Positions 44,389-53,904 of a stretch of DNA of 64,000 nt are shown here, piece after piece. The DNA comes from Candidatus Cloacimonas sp. (lineage in GTDB: Bacteria; Cloacimonadota; Cloacimonadia; Cloacimonadales; Cloacimonadaceae), in assembly GCA_035403355.1 (NCBI GenBank), contig DAONFA010000004.1, forward strand, positions 65,960-129,959. The letters are read 5' to 3'. Both the position numbers and the translations under genes were made by a program. Under the pieces are notes generated by a model. It worked only from the letters and a program-made list of their open reading frames with translations. It did no database searches and was not told the DNA's origin. The first letter of the stretch is position 1, and every line of letters begins with the position of its first letter.

Positions 44389-45382
44389 GCTATAGTAAAA
44401 AATTCTATTTTCCATACCTTTACAGATTTCCCCAAGCTGTGCCAAGACCAACTTCACCAAAAAAAATCTCATCTCTGTTTTGTCAAGCAACTAAAAGCTA
44501 AGGATAAGATAACTTAGCAAAAGCAAAAAATTAACAACACTCTAATTTCAGAAAAGATAGAACCGAAACAGGATTTTTTTACCTTAGGGAAAATGAATCC
44601 TATCCTTTTTGTTTCTATGAAGTTAGTGTTGGCTAAATTTTTTTTAAATCTTTTGCCCGAGAATAGAAGGAAACCATTGCAAACCCAAATCTTACGCTAA
44701 CTACCCGGCAAAAAAGAAGGACGCAAAGCTATCCTGATTGGGAATAATGACTTTTTGGATAACTAAAAGCGGGTTTGTCTTGGCAGATTTTTTATCCTTG
44801 CTTTTTGCCTTTCACTTTTTTTATCCGCCTGAAGGGTAGCAAAGTGTTTTCCGTTAGATACTTTAATAACCCTTTAACGATTCTTTAACGATGCCTTAAC
44901 CTTGCTAAGGAATCGTTAAAGGAACTTTTATGCTGTATCAAATAGCTGAGAGGGTATAATACAGCTAAAAAAGCGGAGCTTCATCCTCTGCGGAACAGGT
45001 ACTTATTACATTAGAATGCAAACAGGAAAGGAGAATTATATCAAGAAAGCAGTCCTATTAAAATAAAGATAGGTAGCCGTTCTTTGTACCGGCGGACGCT
45101 GTTCCGCCGTTTTTGGTACCGGTGGACACCGTTCCGCCGTTTTTGGTACCGGCGGACACTGTTCCGCCGTTTTTGGTACCGGCGGACACTGTTCCGCCGT
45201 TTTTATTCGGCGCTACAGCGAGCGCCGGTACAAAGAGCGCCGGTACACTGCGCCGGTACACTGCGCCGGTACACTGCGCCGGCTACATTTTTCTCAATGT
45301 TCCCAAAGCTGTCCTATTCAGGACAATCTCTTTATTTGCAGTAACTGGATAATATTCTGCAATTTCTGGGTATAACACTTTG
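44389..45382. repeat. Gene-free region with a 95-bp hairpin element and GC-rich tandem repeats
   Basis: 44389-44859 shows no gene or repeat. 44860-44954 is an inverted copy of the 95-bp element at 16666-16760, with the same 13-bp stem. From about 45085 to 45205 a GC-rich 30-bp unit is repeated four times (GGTACC at 45115, 45145 and 45175); each contains CGGCGGA-(6 nt)-TCCGCCG followed by five T. From ~45222 to 45285 a CGCCGGTACACTG-type 13-bp unit is repeated about four times. These GC-rich runs stand out against the AT-rich surroundings. Frames through them are repeat artefacts. Confidence 0.8.
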
Positions 45383-47677
45383 CTATTGAATAACTTTAAG
45401 CTCTACCCGTCTATTCCGTTCTCTTCCGGATTCGGTTTTGTTGCTGGCAATGGGACGATTGGGTCCGTATCCAACAACAATCAATCTTATAGGATCAATA
45501 CCTTTAGATTTTAAATAATCTGCCACGCTTTGAGCTCGTTGTCGGGATAAAACAAGGTTGTATGATGCTTTGCCTTGATTACAGGTATGGCCTGAGATTT
45601 CCATTCGGATACCCGGATTGCGTAATAGAGTTAGAGCAATATCATTCAAAACTGGATACGACTCGGGTTGAATAACTGCACTGTCATAAGCAAAGAGGAT
45701 GTTATTGAACACAAAAACCTTGTCCAAAGTGAGAGGTTCCATCACGATCTGCAAATCCCTGTTGCGCTCTCCAGGATTTGGGATAAGTTCCATGCTAACT
45801 GTCTGATAACCCTCCAAACCACACTCCACTCTATACCTGTTACACAGAGGCAATTCTGTTTGATATATCCCCCTGCTTGGTTTAAGAGCTTGGCGGTAGC
45901 GAGTCCCGTTGATAATATAAATGATATTCAGTTCGGGGCTCAAGTAATATCCTTCGGGATCTACAACAGTAGCTGAGATGGTAAACAATACCCCGGAATT
46001 TATTTGATCCCGAACGATTTGTCCTGTAAGAGGAGAAGTGAGATCCGTGTCCTCATACCAGACCGGATTGTCCGTGTCATCTACGATCCAGTAAGACCTG
46101 GGAGCATATTCAACCAGTAAATATTCGGGAGATGTACCCCGAGAAGAAGAGCGAACCAAGGTTGCGTTATTAGTTCCGCGCTGATGCACATAACGTTTCT
46201 CTCTCATAGCTCCATTGATAACATTACCCAGGTTTTCAGGATAAGACCAATCATCCCATCCGGAGCTAAGTTTCACCACCTTGAATAAATCCATATCACC
46301 CATTCCCGGGTAGCCATCTGAGCAAAAGAATAGAGTTTTGCCATCCCAATCTAAAAATGGGGAATCCTCGTTACCCTCAGTATTAATTGATGTTCCCATG
46401 TTAATTGGGTTTTGCCACTCTCCATCGGTAAATAAACTATACCAGATATCAAAACCTCCCTGACCTCCGGGTCTGGAAGAGCTGAAGAAGAGGACTCTGT
46501 CCCTATACACCCAGGGGTCAATATCGTCCCAATCACTACTCACTGTTTGCATTAGAACCGGTTTCTGCCATAAGTTCTCTTTTTTGCTGGTATAAAGATC
46601 AAAATCTTGGCGATTGCTGTCATACTTTCCCATAATCCAAGCCAGGTTGCCATCTTCCGAAAATGAGCCAATAGCTTCATCGTCATCGGAGGCAAGTTCT
46701 TCTACTAATACAGGTGTGGACCAGGTATTATTCAGCGATTCTGAACACCAGATATTATATCCATTATAGGGTGCAGGACGAGCTGAAGATAAATAAAGCA
46801 GATTGCCGGAGGGATGAAAGCAGAAGTAATCTTCTCCGTATTCGGTCAAAATACCTAAGGGTAGTTCCGCTTTGGTTACCGAACTGAAGATCTTGGATTG
46901 ATTTTTCAGAATTCTCAGTAACTCTCTGGCAATGTCAGAATACTGAACATCACCGTATTGCAGGTATTCCTGAAATAGCTGTATTGCCCTGGAATTATCT
47001 CCCAAAGCCATATAATTCATTGCAGTCCAATAAATGTAATCAGGATTGGGAGGGTAAACCCTCTCCTGCAGCAAGTCCAATTTTTCCAAAGATAGCTGAT
47101 AATTGCCTAAATCGTAAGCTTCAAGTGCTTCATTGAAAGTAATCTCTTCCGAAAAGCTATCCTGCAGGTCTTCCTCTGCCTCACGATACATAACAGGTTC
47201 AAACGGGTGAACAATAACGAAATTCACCAAGCTTAATACCCAATTTGAATACTCCCATTCAAGATCCCAATTCAATTCTCGGGTAGCTTGAAGCTTGGTA
47301 TCTTCAGCATTTTTGATAAAATCCCCGGCTTGAGAGGCGGTCATCTTAATATAGATTACCTGATTAAGATCCTGGTTATGCAAGGATAGTGCCCCTCTTG
47401 ACGAGTCATAGCCCAGAATTTGAATTTTCCTGGTTGAATATTCTTCTCTACTACTTTCCAATAGAGTTTGAATCTCCTGGCGGATTTGCTCTTTTCTAAG
47501 CTCTAAATCAGAACTGTTTAGGATGGCATTAGGAACCTCTACTAAAGAAGGATTCAAACTCAACCACTGCTTTCGGTTCTGAACTATACTTTTAATCTCA
47601 TCGGTAGTTAAACCTGCCAATCTGATGCTAAAGATCACAATTGCCACAAGTAGGAGATATGTTTTACTCTTATTCAC
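45383..47677 (-). CDS. OmpA-family protein with TPR and PD40 (WD40-like) repeats
   Basis: 764 residues from GTG at 47677, with GGAGG 6 nt upstream and a signal peptide right after it; a longer frame would run back into the preceding gene. Residues ~200-270 include a TPR-like segment, ~280-530 contain PD40 propeller blades (LYLSSARPAPYNGYNIW, VLFFSSSRPGGQGGFDIWYS, LFFCSDGYPGMGDMDLFKV), and the last ~115 residues form an OmpA-like peptidoglycan-binding domain (YDSAVIQPESYPVLNDIA...EISGHT...SRQRAQSVADYLKSKGI...GRERNRRVEL). This matches the OmpA-PD40 proteins linked to gliding and T9SS-type envelopes. It lies 13 bp after the upstream gene, as one operon. Confidence 0.88.
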   Translation of the reverse strand: MNKSKTYLLLVAIVIFSIRLAGLTTDEIKSIVQNRKQWLSLNPSLVEVPNAILNSSDLELRKEQIRQEIQTLLESSREEYSTRKIQILGYDSSRGALSLHNQDLNQVIYIKMTASQAGDFIKNAEDTKLQATRELNWDLEWEYSNWVLSLVNFVIVHPFEPVMYREAEEDLQDSFSEEITFNEALEAYDLGNYQLSLEKLDLLQERVYPPNPDYIYWTAMNYMALGDNSRAIQLFQEYLQYGDVQYSDIARELLRILKNQSKIFSSVTKAELPLGILTEYGEDYFCFHPSGNLLYLSSARPAPYNGYNIWCSESLNNTWSTPVLVEELASDDDEAIGSFSEDGNLAWIMGKYDSNRQDFDLYTSKKENLWQKPVLMQTVSSDWDDIDPWVYRDRVLFFSSSRPGGQGGFDIWYSLFTDGEWQNPINMGTSINTEGNEDSPFLDWDGKTLFFCSDGYPGMGDMDLFKVVKLSSGWDDWSYPENLGNVINGAMREKRYVHQRGTNNATLVRSSSRGTSPEYLLVEYAPRSYWIVDDTDNPVWYEDTDLTSPLTGQIVRDQINSGVLFTISATVVDPEGYYLSPELNIIYIINGTRYRQALKPSRGIYQTELPLCNRYRVECGLEGYQTVSMELIPNPGERNRDLQIVMEPLTLDKVFVFNNILFAYDSAVIQPESYPVLNDIALTLLRNPGIRMEISGHTCNQGKASYNLVLSRQRAQSVADYLKSKGIDPIRLIVVGYGPNRPIASNKTESGRERNRRVELKVIQ

Positions 47678-47690
47678 TTTTCGCCTCCCC

Positions 47691-49361
47691 TCATTTTCTC
47701 CATAGATAATATCTAAAGCCAATGCCAAACCGCGTAGTAGTCCCCTCCAGCGATGCCATTCGGGAGGGGAGATTTGGATTCTGAACAGGCCTGGGTTTAT
47801 TTGTAGTATCAGAATTAAGCCAGGCATTTACTTCATCACTTCTATACCAATTTCCTTTATAAGAACCCTGATCTTGTAACAAGCCATACAGATAGACATC
47901 CCAATCTGCACTTAACCTTAGGCATAGTTCAGTGCGAACTTCTAAACCATTATATAAATTAAATGCTCTTGTAGATCTGCTTTTTGAGCCATCAGCATCT
48001 TCCTCATCAAACTTATATACATAACGGTAATTAACCGTATCCACTTTGGCTTTGGTAGTCATCGGATAACGAATTCCCAAACGGTAGCTTACTATCGTAT
48101 CCAGGTTTAATGTCTTCTGAAAAGAACTGAACCTAAAACCTCCTCCGATACTGAATAGATCAAAGCTGGGGGAAACCTTTTCCCTGTCCAGATCCCAGGG
48201 CAAATAAACACGATCCAATAGACCAATTGTATAGATTAGGTTCACATTGCTGTTTCCGGCAAAACCGGTATAGTTATATAATCCGGAAGCGCTTAATGCC
48301 ATCGCTCCGGGCTTTTCTTTATCAGCAATACCTTCATAAGCTCCAAAGAACTCAATATTCTCCAGAGGAAAAGTGTTACGATCGTTGACAACTGTGAGAG
48401 TGGTTGTTTCTCCATCAACAATATCAGCCATAAAGGTATCTTTTAAAACATCCCGGCGGTCATAAGCTTCAATCTCGTATCTGCCTGGAGATAAATACAC
48501 TCCATCATCCAGAGCATATTTATTGCCATTAACAGTAAAAGTTCCTCCCTTAAGGTTAGACCTGATCTTTATCCTTCCAGCAGGGATGCTAACCATTAGG
48601 TTGGTTTCTTCTCCTGCACGAATCACAACTTCATAACTTTTAGTGATTACGGGGTAAGCGGATGATACCTGTTGCAGCGATGCCACAACACTCATTATGC
48701 CAATCGGGAATTCAATGCCGTGATCTGAACTCAGTTCAATATTTCCGGAATGAATCACTATATCCGGATTATCACAAACAATATTCAATTTACCAACCAG
48801 TTCATCCTCATTTATATAGGAATTGCCAAATGCTTCCACATTCACAATTTTCCTGGCTAAAGAAATAGAACCATCGAACACACTTACATTATATGAACCG
48901 GTAGGCAGGGCTATGGGTCCATTATTATAGTAAAAAAGATAACCATTTACTTCTGTTCCGTATCTTGTATTGATATCTATCGGAGAAAGTAAGCCCACCG
49001 AATTCGTGTGGTGATAATCATAACCTGGGTTCACAGCTGCCAGATTTACCAGGTATAACTTGAATTCATAATCTCCAAACGGTTGAAAATCAAAGACGGG
49101 ATCCCAATAGAGCAGCTCTTCCAGATTGGAATTGCTGATATCCTGATATCGCCCTAACAGAGTTCTCGCTTTATACCAATTAGTTGTGTTTTTAAGGCGA
49201 TAGAAAACATACAGATCGGCACGAATGTTAAATCTTGAAACAGTGCTGCCCAATTGAATCGTATAGCGCTGATTGTCTTGACTTACTTGGAAATCCGTAA
49301 TCTCTTGCGCAGCCAAGCCAATAGCCAAACTAAAAACCAACAGTATTAGAATTCTTTTCAT
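47691..49361 (-). CDS. Exported beta-rich surface or outer-membrane protein of unknown function
   Basis: 556 residues with a clear signal peptide (MKRILILLVFSLAIGLAAQ). The first ~330 residues are Ig/PEGA-like beta domains (for example PAGRIKIRSNLKGGTFTVNG followed by YLSPGRYEIEAYD). The last ~200 residues alternate hydrophobic and polar positions and end RFGIGFRYYLWRK, which suggests an outer-membrane beta-barrel. It sits just before an OmpA-PD40 gene and is probably its partner. No named family recognised. Confidence 0.65.
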   Translation of the reverse strand: MKRILILLVFSLAIGLAAQEITDFQVSQDNQRYTIQLGSTVSRFNIRADLYVFYRLKNTTNWYKARTLLGRYQDISNSNLEELLYWDPVFDFQPFGDYEFKLYLVNLAAVNPGYDYHHTNSVGLLSPIDINTRYGTEVNGYLFYYNNGPIALPTGSYNVSVFDGSISLARKIVNVEAFGNSYINEDELVGKLNIVCDNPDIVIHSGNIELSSDHGIEFPIGIMSVVASLQQVSSAYPVITKSYEVVIRAGEETNLMVSIPAGRIKIRSNLKGGTFTVNGNKYALDDGVYLSPGRYEIEAYDRRDVLKDTFMADIVDGETTTLTVVNDRNTFPLENIEFFGAYEGIADKEKPGAMALSASGLYNYTGFAGNSNVNLIYTIGLLDRVYLPWDLDREKVSPSFDLFSIGGGFRFSSFQKTLNLDTIVSYRLGIRYPMTTKAKVDTVNYRYVYKFDEEDADGSKSRSTRAFNLYNGLEVRTELCLRLSADWDVYLYGLLQDQGSYKGNWYRSDEVNAWLNSDTTNKPRPVQNPNLPSRMASLEGTTTRFGIGFRYYLWRK

Positions 49362-49966
49362 CAGTAATGCTCCAGTTCTTTAGGTTGCTATGTAGTTTAT
49401 AAATTTCAATGATACTTGTCAAGATAAAAATCCGTGGCATTTTAATTTAATGGGCAATGGTTACCTACCTGTCAACAATTGAATGATGAGGACATCGTTT
49501 TTCCGGAAGGTTGACGTCCTCGTCAACCCTCCTCTCACGATTTTTCCCGCAATGGTGATGTCCTCGTCAACCCCTCATAAAATGAGTAAAAATAACCCCT
49601 CCGCTCTTCGCTCTCAGCTCCTAAGCCCCTAAGGGCGACATCGGAGGGTTGACCTTCTGGTAAACCCTCCTCTTACGCTTTATTTCTTTACCGAAAGGCA
49701 AACGGTAACGAAACACAGTGTTACCACTAAACGATGAGGACATCGTTTTTCCGGATGCAAACCAATGATAATTTGGTTACCCGATGGTAGATTTTCCCGT
49801 TCAACCACCATATTTATTCTATTTCGTTACTGAAAAGAGCGTGATAAAGAAATAGTGCGGTTGCAAGTGGCACGACAAAATGTCGTTCTTCCTGATAAAA
49901 AATCGGAGCTCTTTTGAGCTCCGATTACACCAATTAGCGAGAAAAATTCAGAGTATTTCTCTATTA
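49362..49966. repeat. Intergenic region with dispersed hairpin modules
   Basis: Contains ATGAGGACATCGTTTTTCCGG modules (about 49485 and 49733), GGTTGACG-TCCT-CGTCAACC (49509-49528), a partial GATG-TCCT-CGTCAACC, a fragment of the AGCCCCTTAGGGCGAC repeat (about 49624), and TTACCG-AAAGGCAAA-CGGTAA (49688-49708). There is no gene. The terminator at 49901-49926 closes the DUF4836-like gene. Confidence 0.75.
49901..49926 (-). terminator. Intrinsic terminator of the DUF4836-like gene
   Basis: A perfect 11-bp stem (AATCGGAGCTC / GAGCTCCGATT) with a 4-nt loop. On the minus strand it runs into a TTTTTTATC tail, 40 bp past the stop codon at 49967. Confidence 0.85.
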
Positions 49967-51898
49967 TTAATAAGAAAGAGTATCAGCATATACAGGAGCA
50001 GTTTCTTCAACAGTTGATTCATCTGTAGGTTCTAATAGGCGTTCATTTCTTTGATATTCGTCCTCTCTTTCAGCCAGATATCTTACGCTATACATTATTT
50101 CTCCCATTATTCCTTTCCAAAAATCATCCCTATCGTTTAAATATTCATTAATAGGTTTCAAGCAGTTATGTTTTTTATCACTAAAGGTTAATTCCACTTT
50201 CAGTTCATTGGAGGTATTACCATTGGTTTTAACAAGCGCATTCAATTTATCCAGCAAGTCCAAAGCATCTTCTTCTTCATCAGACAATTCATCCGTCAAA
50301 TCTTTTATAGCTGTGAAATTCATCGTCATATTGAAGGGATTTTTATTCATTTTTCTGGCAAGAGTTCCTTCCAAACCGCGATTGCTTTTTTTATAGTTAT
50401 TATTATTTGTAGTGCAGATCATCACATTATCTTCAAAGAAAACGGCTAAATTGCCAAAATAGTAATATTTACCATCTTTACGCAAACGACCTTCGCGGTT
50501 CATCTCTTTCAGCAAATCCTGCACTCCCTTATTGTTCTTTACCGATGCAACAAGAGTTATAAAAGGAGGTTCCTTTTCGTCCAAAATATTCACTGCAATT
50601 ATGCCGGAACCATCTGCCAGCTTATTTAGATGTTTCATTAACTTGCTAATCTCGGGATTGTCAATACTTTTCAACAGTTTATCAATTCTCTTTTCCGAAA
50701 GGGCATAAAGCTTAGGATAATTGGTTTTTACGGAGCTCAGCATAATCAATCCTTCGGTAGGAACATAAGGATAGAGGTCTTTCACATTAACGGCATCGTT
50801 AATAACGCTTTCCAGTTTCTTTTGCTTTTCCTGGGTCGTCTCAAATTTTACTGAGGATACCAATTTCCCCTTATCAAAATCAGCGGAGAAAGAGAGGAAA
50901 GTATTATACAGTTCAGTAGGTAAATCAATTGCCGTGTTCATTGGAATTTTGGCATCATAAGTAAGTCCTAAAAGGACGCTTTCAAAAACATTTTCCGGGT
51001 CGTCCACCCTAAATTGGTCCATAATGTCCCAATAATCGTAATAGTAGCGGTAATCACTTTCATAATAATAGTTTCTATACATCTCGCGCTGTTTATACTG
51101 GGAAATTATTCTTTCCACATTTCCTTGGGCGTCTTTTAATCCTTTTTGAGCAATACGAGCCATTCCATCCAAATTAGCCCAAAGGGTTATGTCGTGACCT
51201 CTTAGCTTACTGCTGCGAAAGTCCTTATTGGCAAGAATGCAGGCAGATTTATCCTGGGTTAAGTAAGTTTTCACTTTTTTGCTAAGGTCGTTATCATTGC
51301 TTGGATCGGTTATTCCAATCAGCATAGATTTTCCAGTCCACATACAGGAAAGACCGTTCAGATCAATTTCGTAGATGTTGGATTTTTTACTAACCGATAG
51401 GTCTTTACCACCAGGTAGAGCTATATTTTTGGTAAAGTTATACACTTTTTCCGCATTGGCAATAGGCATAACCATAAAAATATAGGGAAGGTTTTTTTTC
51501 GTATCAAACTCCCCAAAAAGGTAGGAGGGCTTCGTAGTTATTAATCCTGTGCTGCGCGGATCTTTAATTAATGCCTCCAGATTATACTCTTCCAAGGCAG
51601 AAATCAAGTCCTCATTAATATCACCCTTTTTCATTGCTCCGGTTTTGTTCAGCAGCTGGGGTAAATTAATCTTGGCTACAACCAGAGCGTTTTTACTAAT
51701 ATGACGAATTTGAGGCGAAGAGGTTGCAAAATAGTAACCGGCAATAACCACAATAATTATAAATAAAACTATCAAAACAGGGATTAAAGCTGATTTCTTT
51801 TTTCGCTTACCCTCTAAAACTGCAGGGGTTTCTTCTTCCGAAGTAGGAATTTCTTCCGAAACCTGCTCCTGCATTGATTCTTTCACTTCTTCTTGCAT
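49967..51898 (-). CDS. Membrane-anchored DUF4836-like protein
   Basis: 643 residues from the ATG at 51898, with GGAGG 5 nt upstream; an upstream extension is possible but lacks a ribosome site. An acidic cytoplasmic N-terminus rich in Glu is followed by a basic stretch and one membrane helix (ALIPVLIVLFIIIVVIAGYYF, about 36-57) and a large extracytoplasmic domain (HISKNALVVAKINLPQLLNK ... to the end). The pattern of paired domains with KLPGA-type and NMTMNF-like segments resembles DUF4836 proteins of Bacteroidetes. A Tyr/Asp-rich stretch lies near residue 315. Function unknown. It is divergent from the PorT-type gene and probably monocistronic, as it has its own terminator. Confidence 0.6.
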   Translation of the reverse strand: MQEEVKESMQEQVSEEIPTSEEETPAVLEGKRKKKSALIPVLIVLFIIIVVIAGYYFATSSPQIRHISKNALVVAKINLPQLLNKTGAMKKGDINEDLISALEEYNLEALIKDPRSTGLITTKPSYLFGEFDTKKNLPYIFMVMPIANAEKVYNFTKNIALPGGKDLSVSKKSNIYEIDLNGLSCMWTGKSMLIGITDPSNDNDLSKKVKTYLTQDKSACILANKDFRSSKLRGHDITLWANLDGMARIAQKGLKDAQGNVERIISQYKQREMYRNYYYESDYRYYYDYWDIMDQFRVDDPENVFESVLLGLTYDAKIPMNTAIDLPTELYNTFLSFSADFDKGKLVSSVKFETTQEKQKKLESVINDAVNVKDLYPYVPTEGLIMLSSVKTNYPKLYALSEKRIDKLLKSIDNPEISKLMKHLNKLADGSGIIAVNILDEKEPPFITLVASVKNNKGVQDLLKEMNREGRLRKDGKYYYFGNLAVFFEDNVMICTTNNNNYKKSNRGLEGTLARKMNKNPFNMTMNFTAIKDLTDELSDEEEDALDLLDKLNALVKTNGNTSNELKVELTFSDKKHNCLKPINEYLNDRDDFWKGIMGEIMYSVRYLAEREDEYQRNERLLEPTDESTVEETAPVYADTLSY

Positions 51899-51950
51899 TA
51901 GTTCCTCCAAATAATTTATTTGTTCTTCAGCAAAAATAAAGACAATTGCA

Positions 51951-51978
51951 ACTATGTATATCTCTAAAATAATGTCAA
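51951..51978 (-). promoter_or_regulatory. Candidate promoter of the DUF4836-like gene
   Basis: On the minus strand, TTGACA (51973-51978), a 16-bp spacer and CATAGT (51951-51956), 53 bp before the chosen start codon. Confidence 0.5.
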
Positions 51979-52036
51979 GGTTTTTCCTGCCTGCTGCCAA
52001 AAGCGAATATTAAATCCTAAAAAAACAGAAAACATC

Positions 52037-52065
52037 TTGACAAAAAAACTAAACGCTAAAATAAG
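52037..52065 (+). promoter_or_regulatory. Candidate promoter of the PorT-type gene
   Basis: TTGACA (52037-52042), a 17-bp spacer and AATAAG (52060-52065). The -10 resembles the TATAAG seen before xseB. It is divergent to the DUF4836 promoter, 59 bp away. Confidence 0.5.
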
Positions 52066-52115
52066 GAATTATAGTCGCAGAAGGAAATTCTGCCTAAGAA
52101 AAAAGGAGAAATATT

Positions 52116-52796
52116 ATGAAAACGAATGCCTACCTGTTAGTATTGCTTTTACTGCTATTAGTAGCAGGACTGCAATCCCAAACCTTATCCCAAGTAAAGT
52201 TAGGTGTAATTGGAGGGCTAAATTTTGCTAATTTCAGTGGAGATGACATTGAGGATCTGGATGACGCCGGATATGATATTGAAGGAAGAACACTCGGTCA
52301 CATTGGAATTATCGGAAATGCAACTGTATCACAAAATCTTGCTTTGCAAGGCGAAATTGCCTTTAGTATGAATGGATCAAAATGGGAAGGAACTTATTAT
52401 GATGAATATGGCTATGAATATGATACAACTTGGAAACATAGTATAAATATGCTGCAGGTTCCTGTCTCCGCAATCTATACTGTGAATCTTCCTGAATTAG
52501 CATTCAAACCATATTTGGGAGCAGGACTTTCGGCAAGTATTCCTATCAGCTCAGGTTTTTCGGTAGAACTTGGTGGACAAGATGAAGATTTCGATTATGA
52601 CGATGAAAATTTTGAAGAACTTTCCTCCTTCGTTCTTGGCTATCAACTAAATCTGGGTATGGAATATGATAAGTATTTTTGCGAACTCAGATATGAAAGA
52701 AGCATTACTCCTGTGTTTGATAACAAATATATAGACGATGTTTTTTATAAAAACATTAAACTCCTGGTAGGCTTTCGCTTTGATAGTAACTTTTAA
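52116..52796 (+). CDS. PorT-type outer-membrane beta-barrel protein
   Basis: 226 residues, AAAGGAG upstream of the ATG. Signal peptide MKTNAYLLVLLLLLLVAGLQSQ, then eight or so amphipathic strands starting VKLGVIGGLNFANFSG, the typical opening of the outer-membrane beta-barrel family (OMP_b-brl_2, PorT-like). MLQVPVSAIYTV, FKPYLGAGLSASIPIS and the final KNIKLLVGFRFDSNF are matching strands. Acidic loops (DEDFDYDDENFEE) may bind cations. It is likely a small outer-membrane protein of unknown substrate. A terminator hairpin follows. Confidence 0.85.
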   Translation: MKTNAYLLVLLLLLLVAGLQSQTLSQVKLGVIGGLNFANFSGDDIEDLDDAGYDIEGRTLGHIGIIGNATVSQNLALQGEIAFSMNGSKWEGTYYDEYGYEYDTTWKHSINMLQVPVSAIYTVNLPELAFKPYLGAGLSASIPISSGFSVELGGQDEDFDYDDENFEELSSFVLGYQLNLGMEYDKYFCELRYERSITPVFDNKYIDDVFYKNIKLLVGFRFDSNF

Positions 52797-52827
52797 TATT
52801 ATGTAAACATAACCAATTGTGCATTGC

Positions 52828-52857
52828 AAGCGGAGGTTTCGTTGCCTCCGCTTTTAT
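52828..52857 (+). terminator. Intrinsic terminator of the PorT-type gene
   Basis: A perfect 9-bp stem (AAGCGGAGG at 52828-52836, CCTCCGCTT at 52845-52853), 8-nt loop, then TTATTC. It lies 32 bp past the stop codon. Confidence 0.85.
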
Positions 52858-53904
52858 TCACTTTAATCCTACAAAATAAAAATGTGCATTTAACTGTATG
52901 CCATTCTTATGGATACCCCTCTTTTTAGCAACTACATTTCTTGCAATACACCGAAACTTGCCCTCAGCTTTCAGCCCTCTGCCGAAAGCCCTTTAGGGCG
53001 ACACAATGATAGCGATGGAGGCGTAAGCCCCTCGGAAAATATGTTTTAGAAGGTTGATAAGGTTTAGAAGGTTGATAAGGTTTAGAAGGTTGAGAAAATG
53101 TTGCTGATAAACCCTCTGCCCTAAGCTCTCTGCCAAAAACCCTTTAGGGCGACACAATGATAGCGATGGAGGCGTAAGCCCCTCGGGAAAAGGAAGAAAG
53201 AGATACACCCCCATTACATACTTACATATTCTAATTCCTCAAAAGGTTACTAGGTAGCTAAAAACCAGTTGAGAGCCAACTGTTTATGAGTTCTCAATAA
53301 AAACACTATACTATTTCTTTGCCAAAGCAACTGCAAATTCCAGAATAAAATTGGGCAGCCCCACACCTTCAAAACGGCATTTTTGCCTCTTTTGGATATA
53401 AAAAATGGTCAAGTGTATCACTTTTATACTGCCACTCTGTATCACTTTCGTTTGCCATTTTGTACCATTTTCGTTTGCCATTCTGTATCATTTTTGTTTG
53501 CCATTCTGTATCATTTTTGTTTGCCACTCTGTATCACTTTTGTTTGCCACTCTGTATCATTTTTGTTTGCCATTGACCGCAACAAGAAAGCCAAATACTA
53601 TGAGCTCTTAGTGATCCTGGATATCCACACCAAAGACATCTGTCTGACATAATGTGCAAAAATAAAAGCTATTTTTAAATGAAACCCTGAAAATTCTGCA
53701 TACCCTAATGGCTCTGGAAATCAAGACCATAAACCAGAATTACTTCCAAGAATACAACAAAGCGCTCGCACTTTAGATAAAAAGTCAAATCAAATACCAC
53801 TTAGAAATTCAGCCCGAGAGGCGTATAGGGATCCCATAATCTTTATCCACCGTTTCAATAGAAGTGCTGGGGAAATAGATGTTCGACACTTTTGTCAATA
53901 TAAT
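52858..53904. repeat. Repeat-rich region downstream of the BREX operon
   Basis: Two copies of the 48-bp dispersed repeat (52987-53034 and 53137-53185) frame an 18-bp AGGTTGATAAGGTTTAGA tandem run (about 53050-53090). From ~53424 to 53575 a 23-bp unit (TGTATCATTTTTGTTTGCCA plus 3 nt) is repeated six to seven times, with GTTTGCCA at 53450, 53473, 53496, 53519, 53542 and 53565. 53576-53880 reads like decayed coding sequence: DRNKKAKYYELLVILDIHTK followed by a stop, then MALEIKTINQNYFQEYNKAL and a further interrupted frame. I cannot identify the ancestor. Confidence 0.7.

Noticed and set aside
45058..45352. Frames of 67-86 codons in the GC-rich tandem repeat
   Set aside because: Same artefact: a 30-bp period keeps frames open on both strands. 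Low-complexity products.
53383..53652. 89-codon plus-strand frame with repeated FCHSVSFLF-like peptides
   Set aside because: It is driven by the 23-bp repeat. Only the last ~25 codons look protein-like, so it is treated as a possible remnant rather than a gene.
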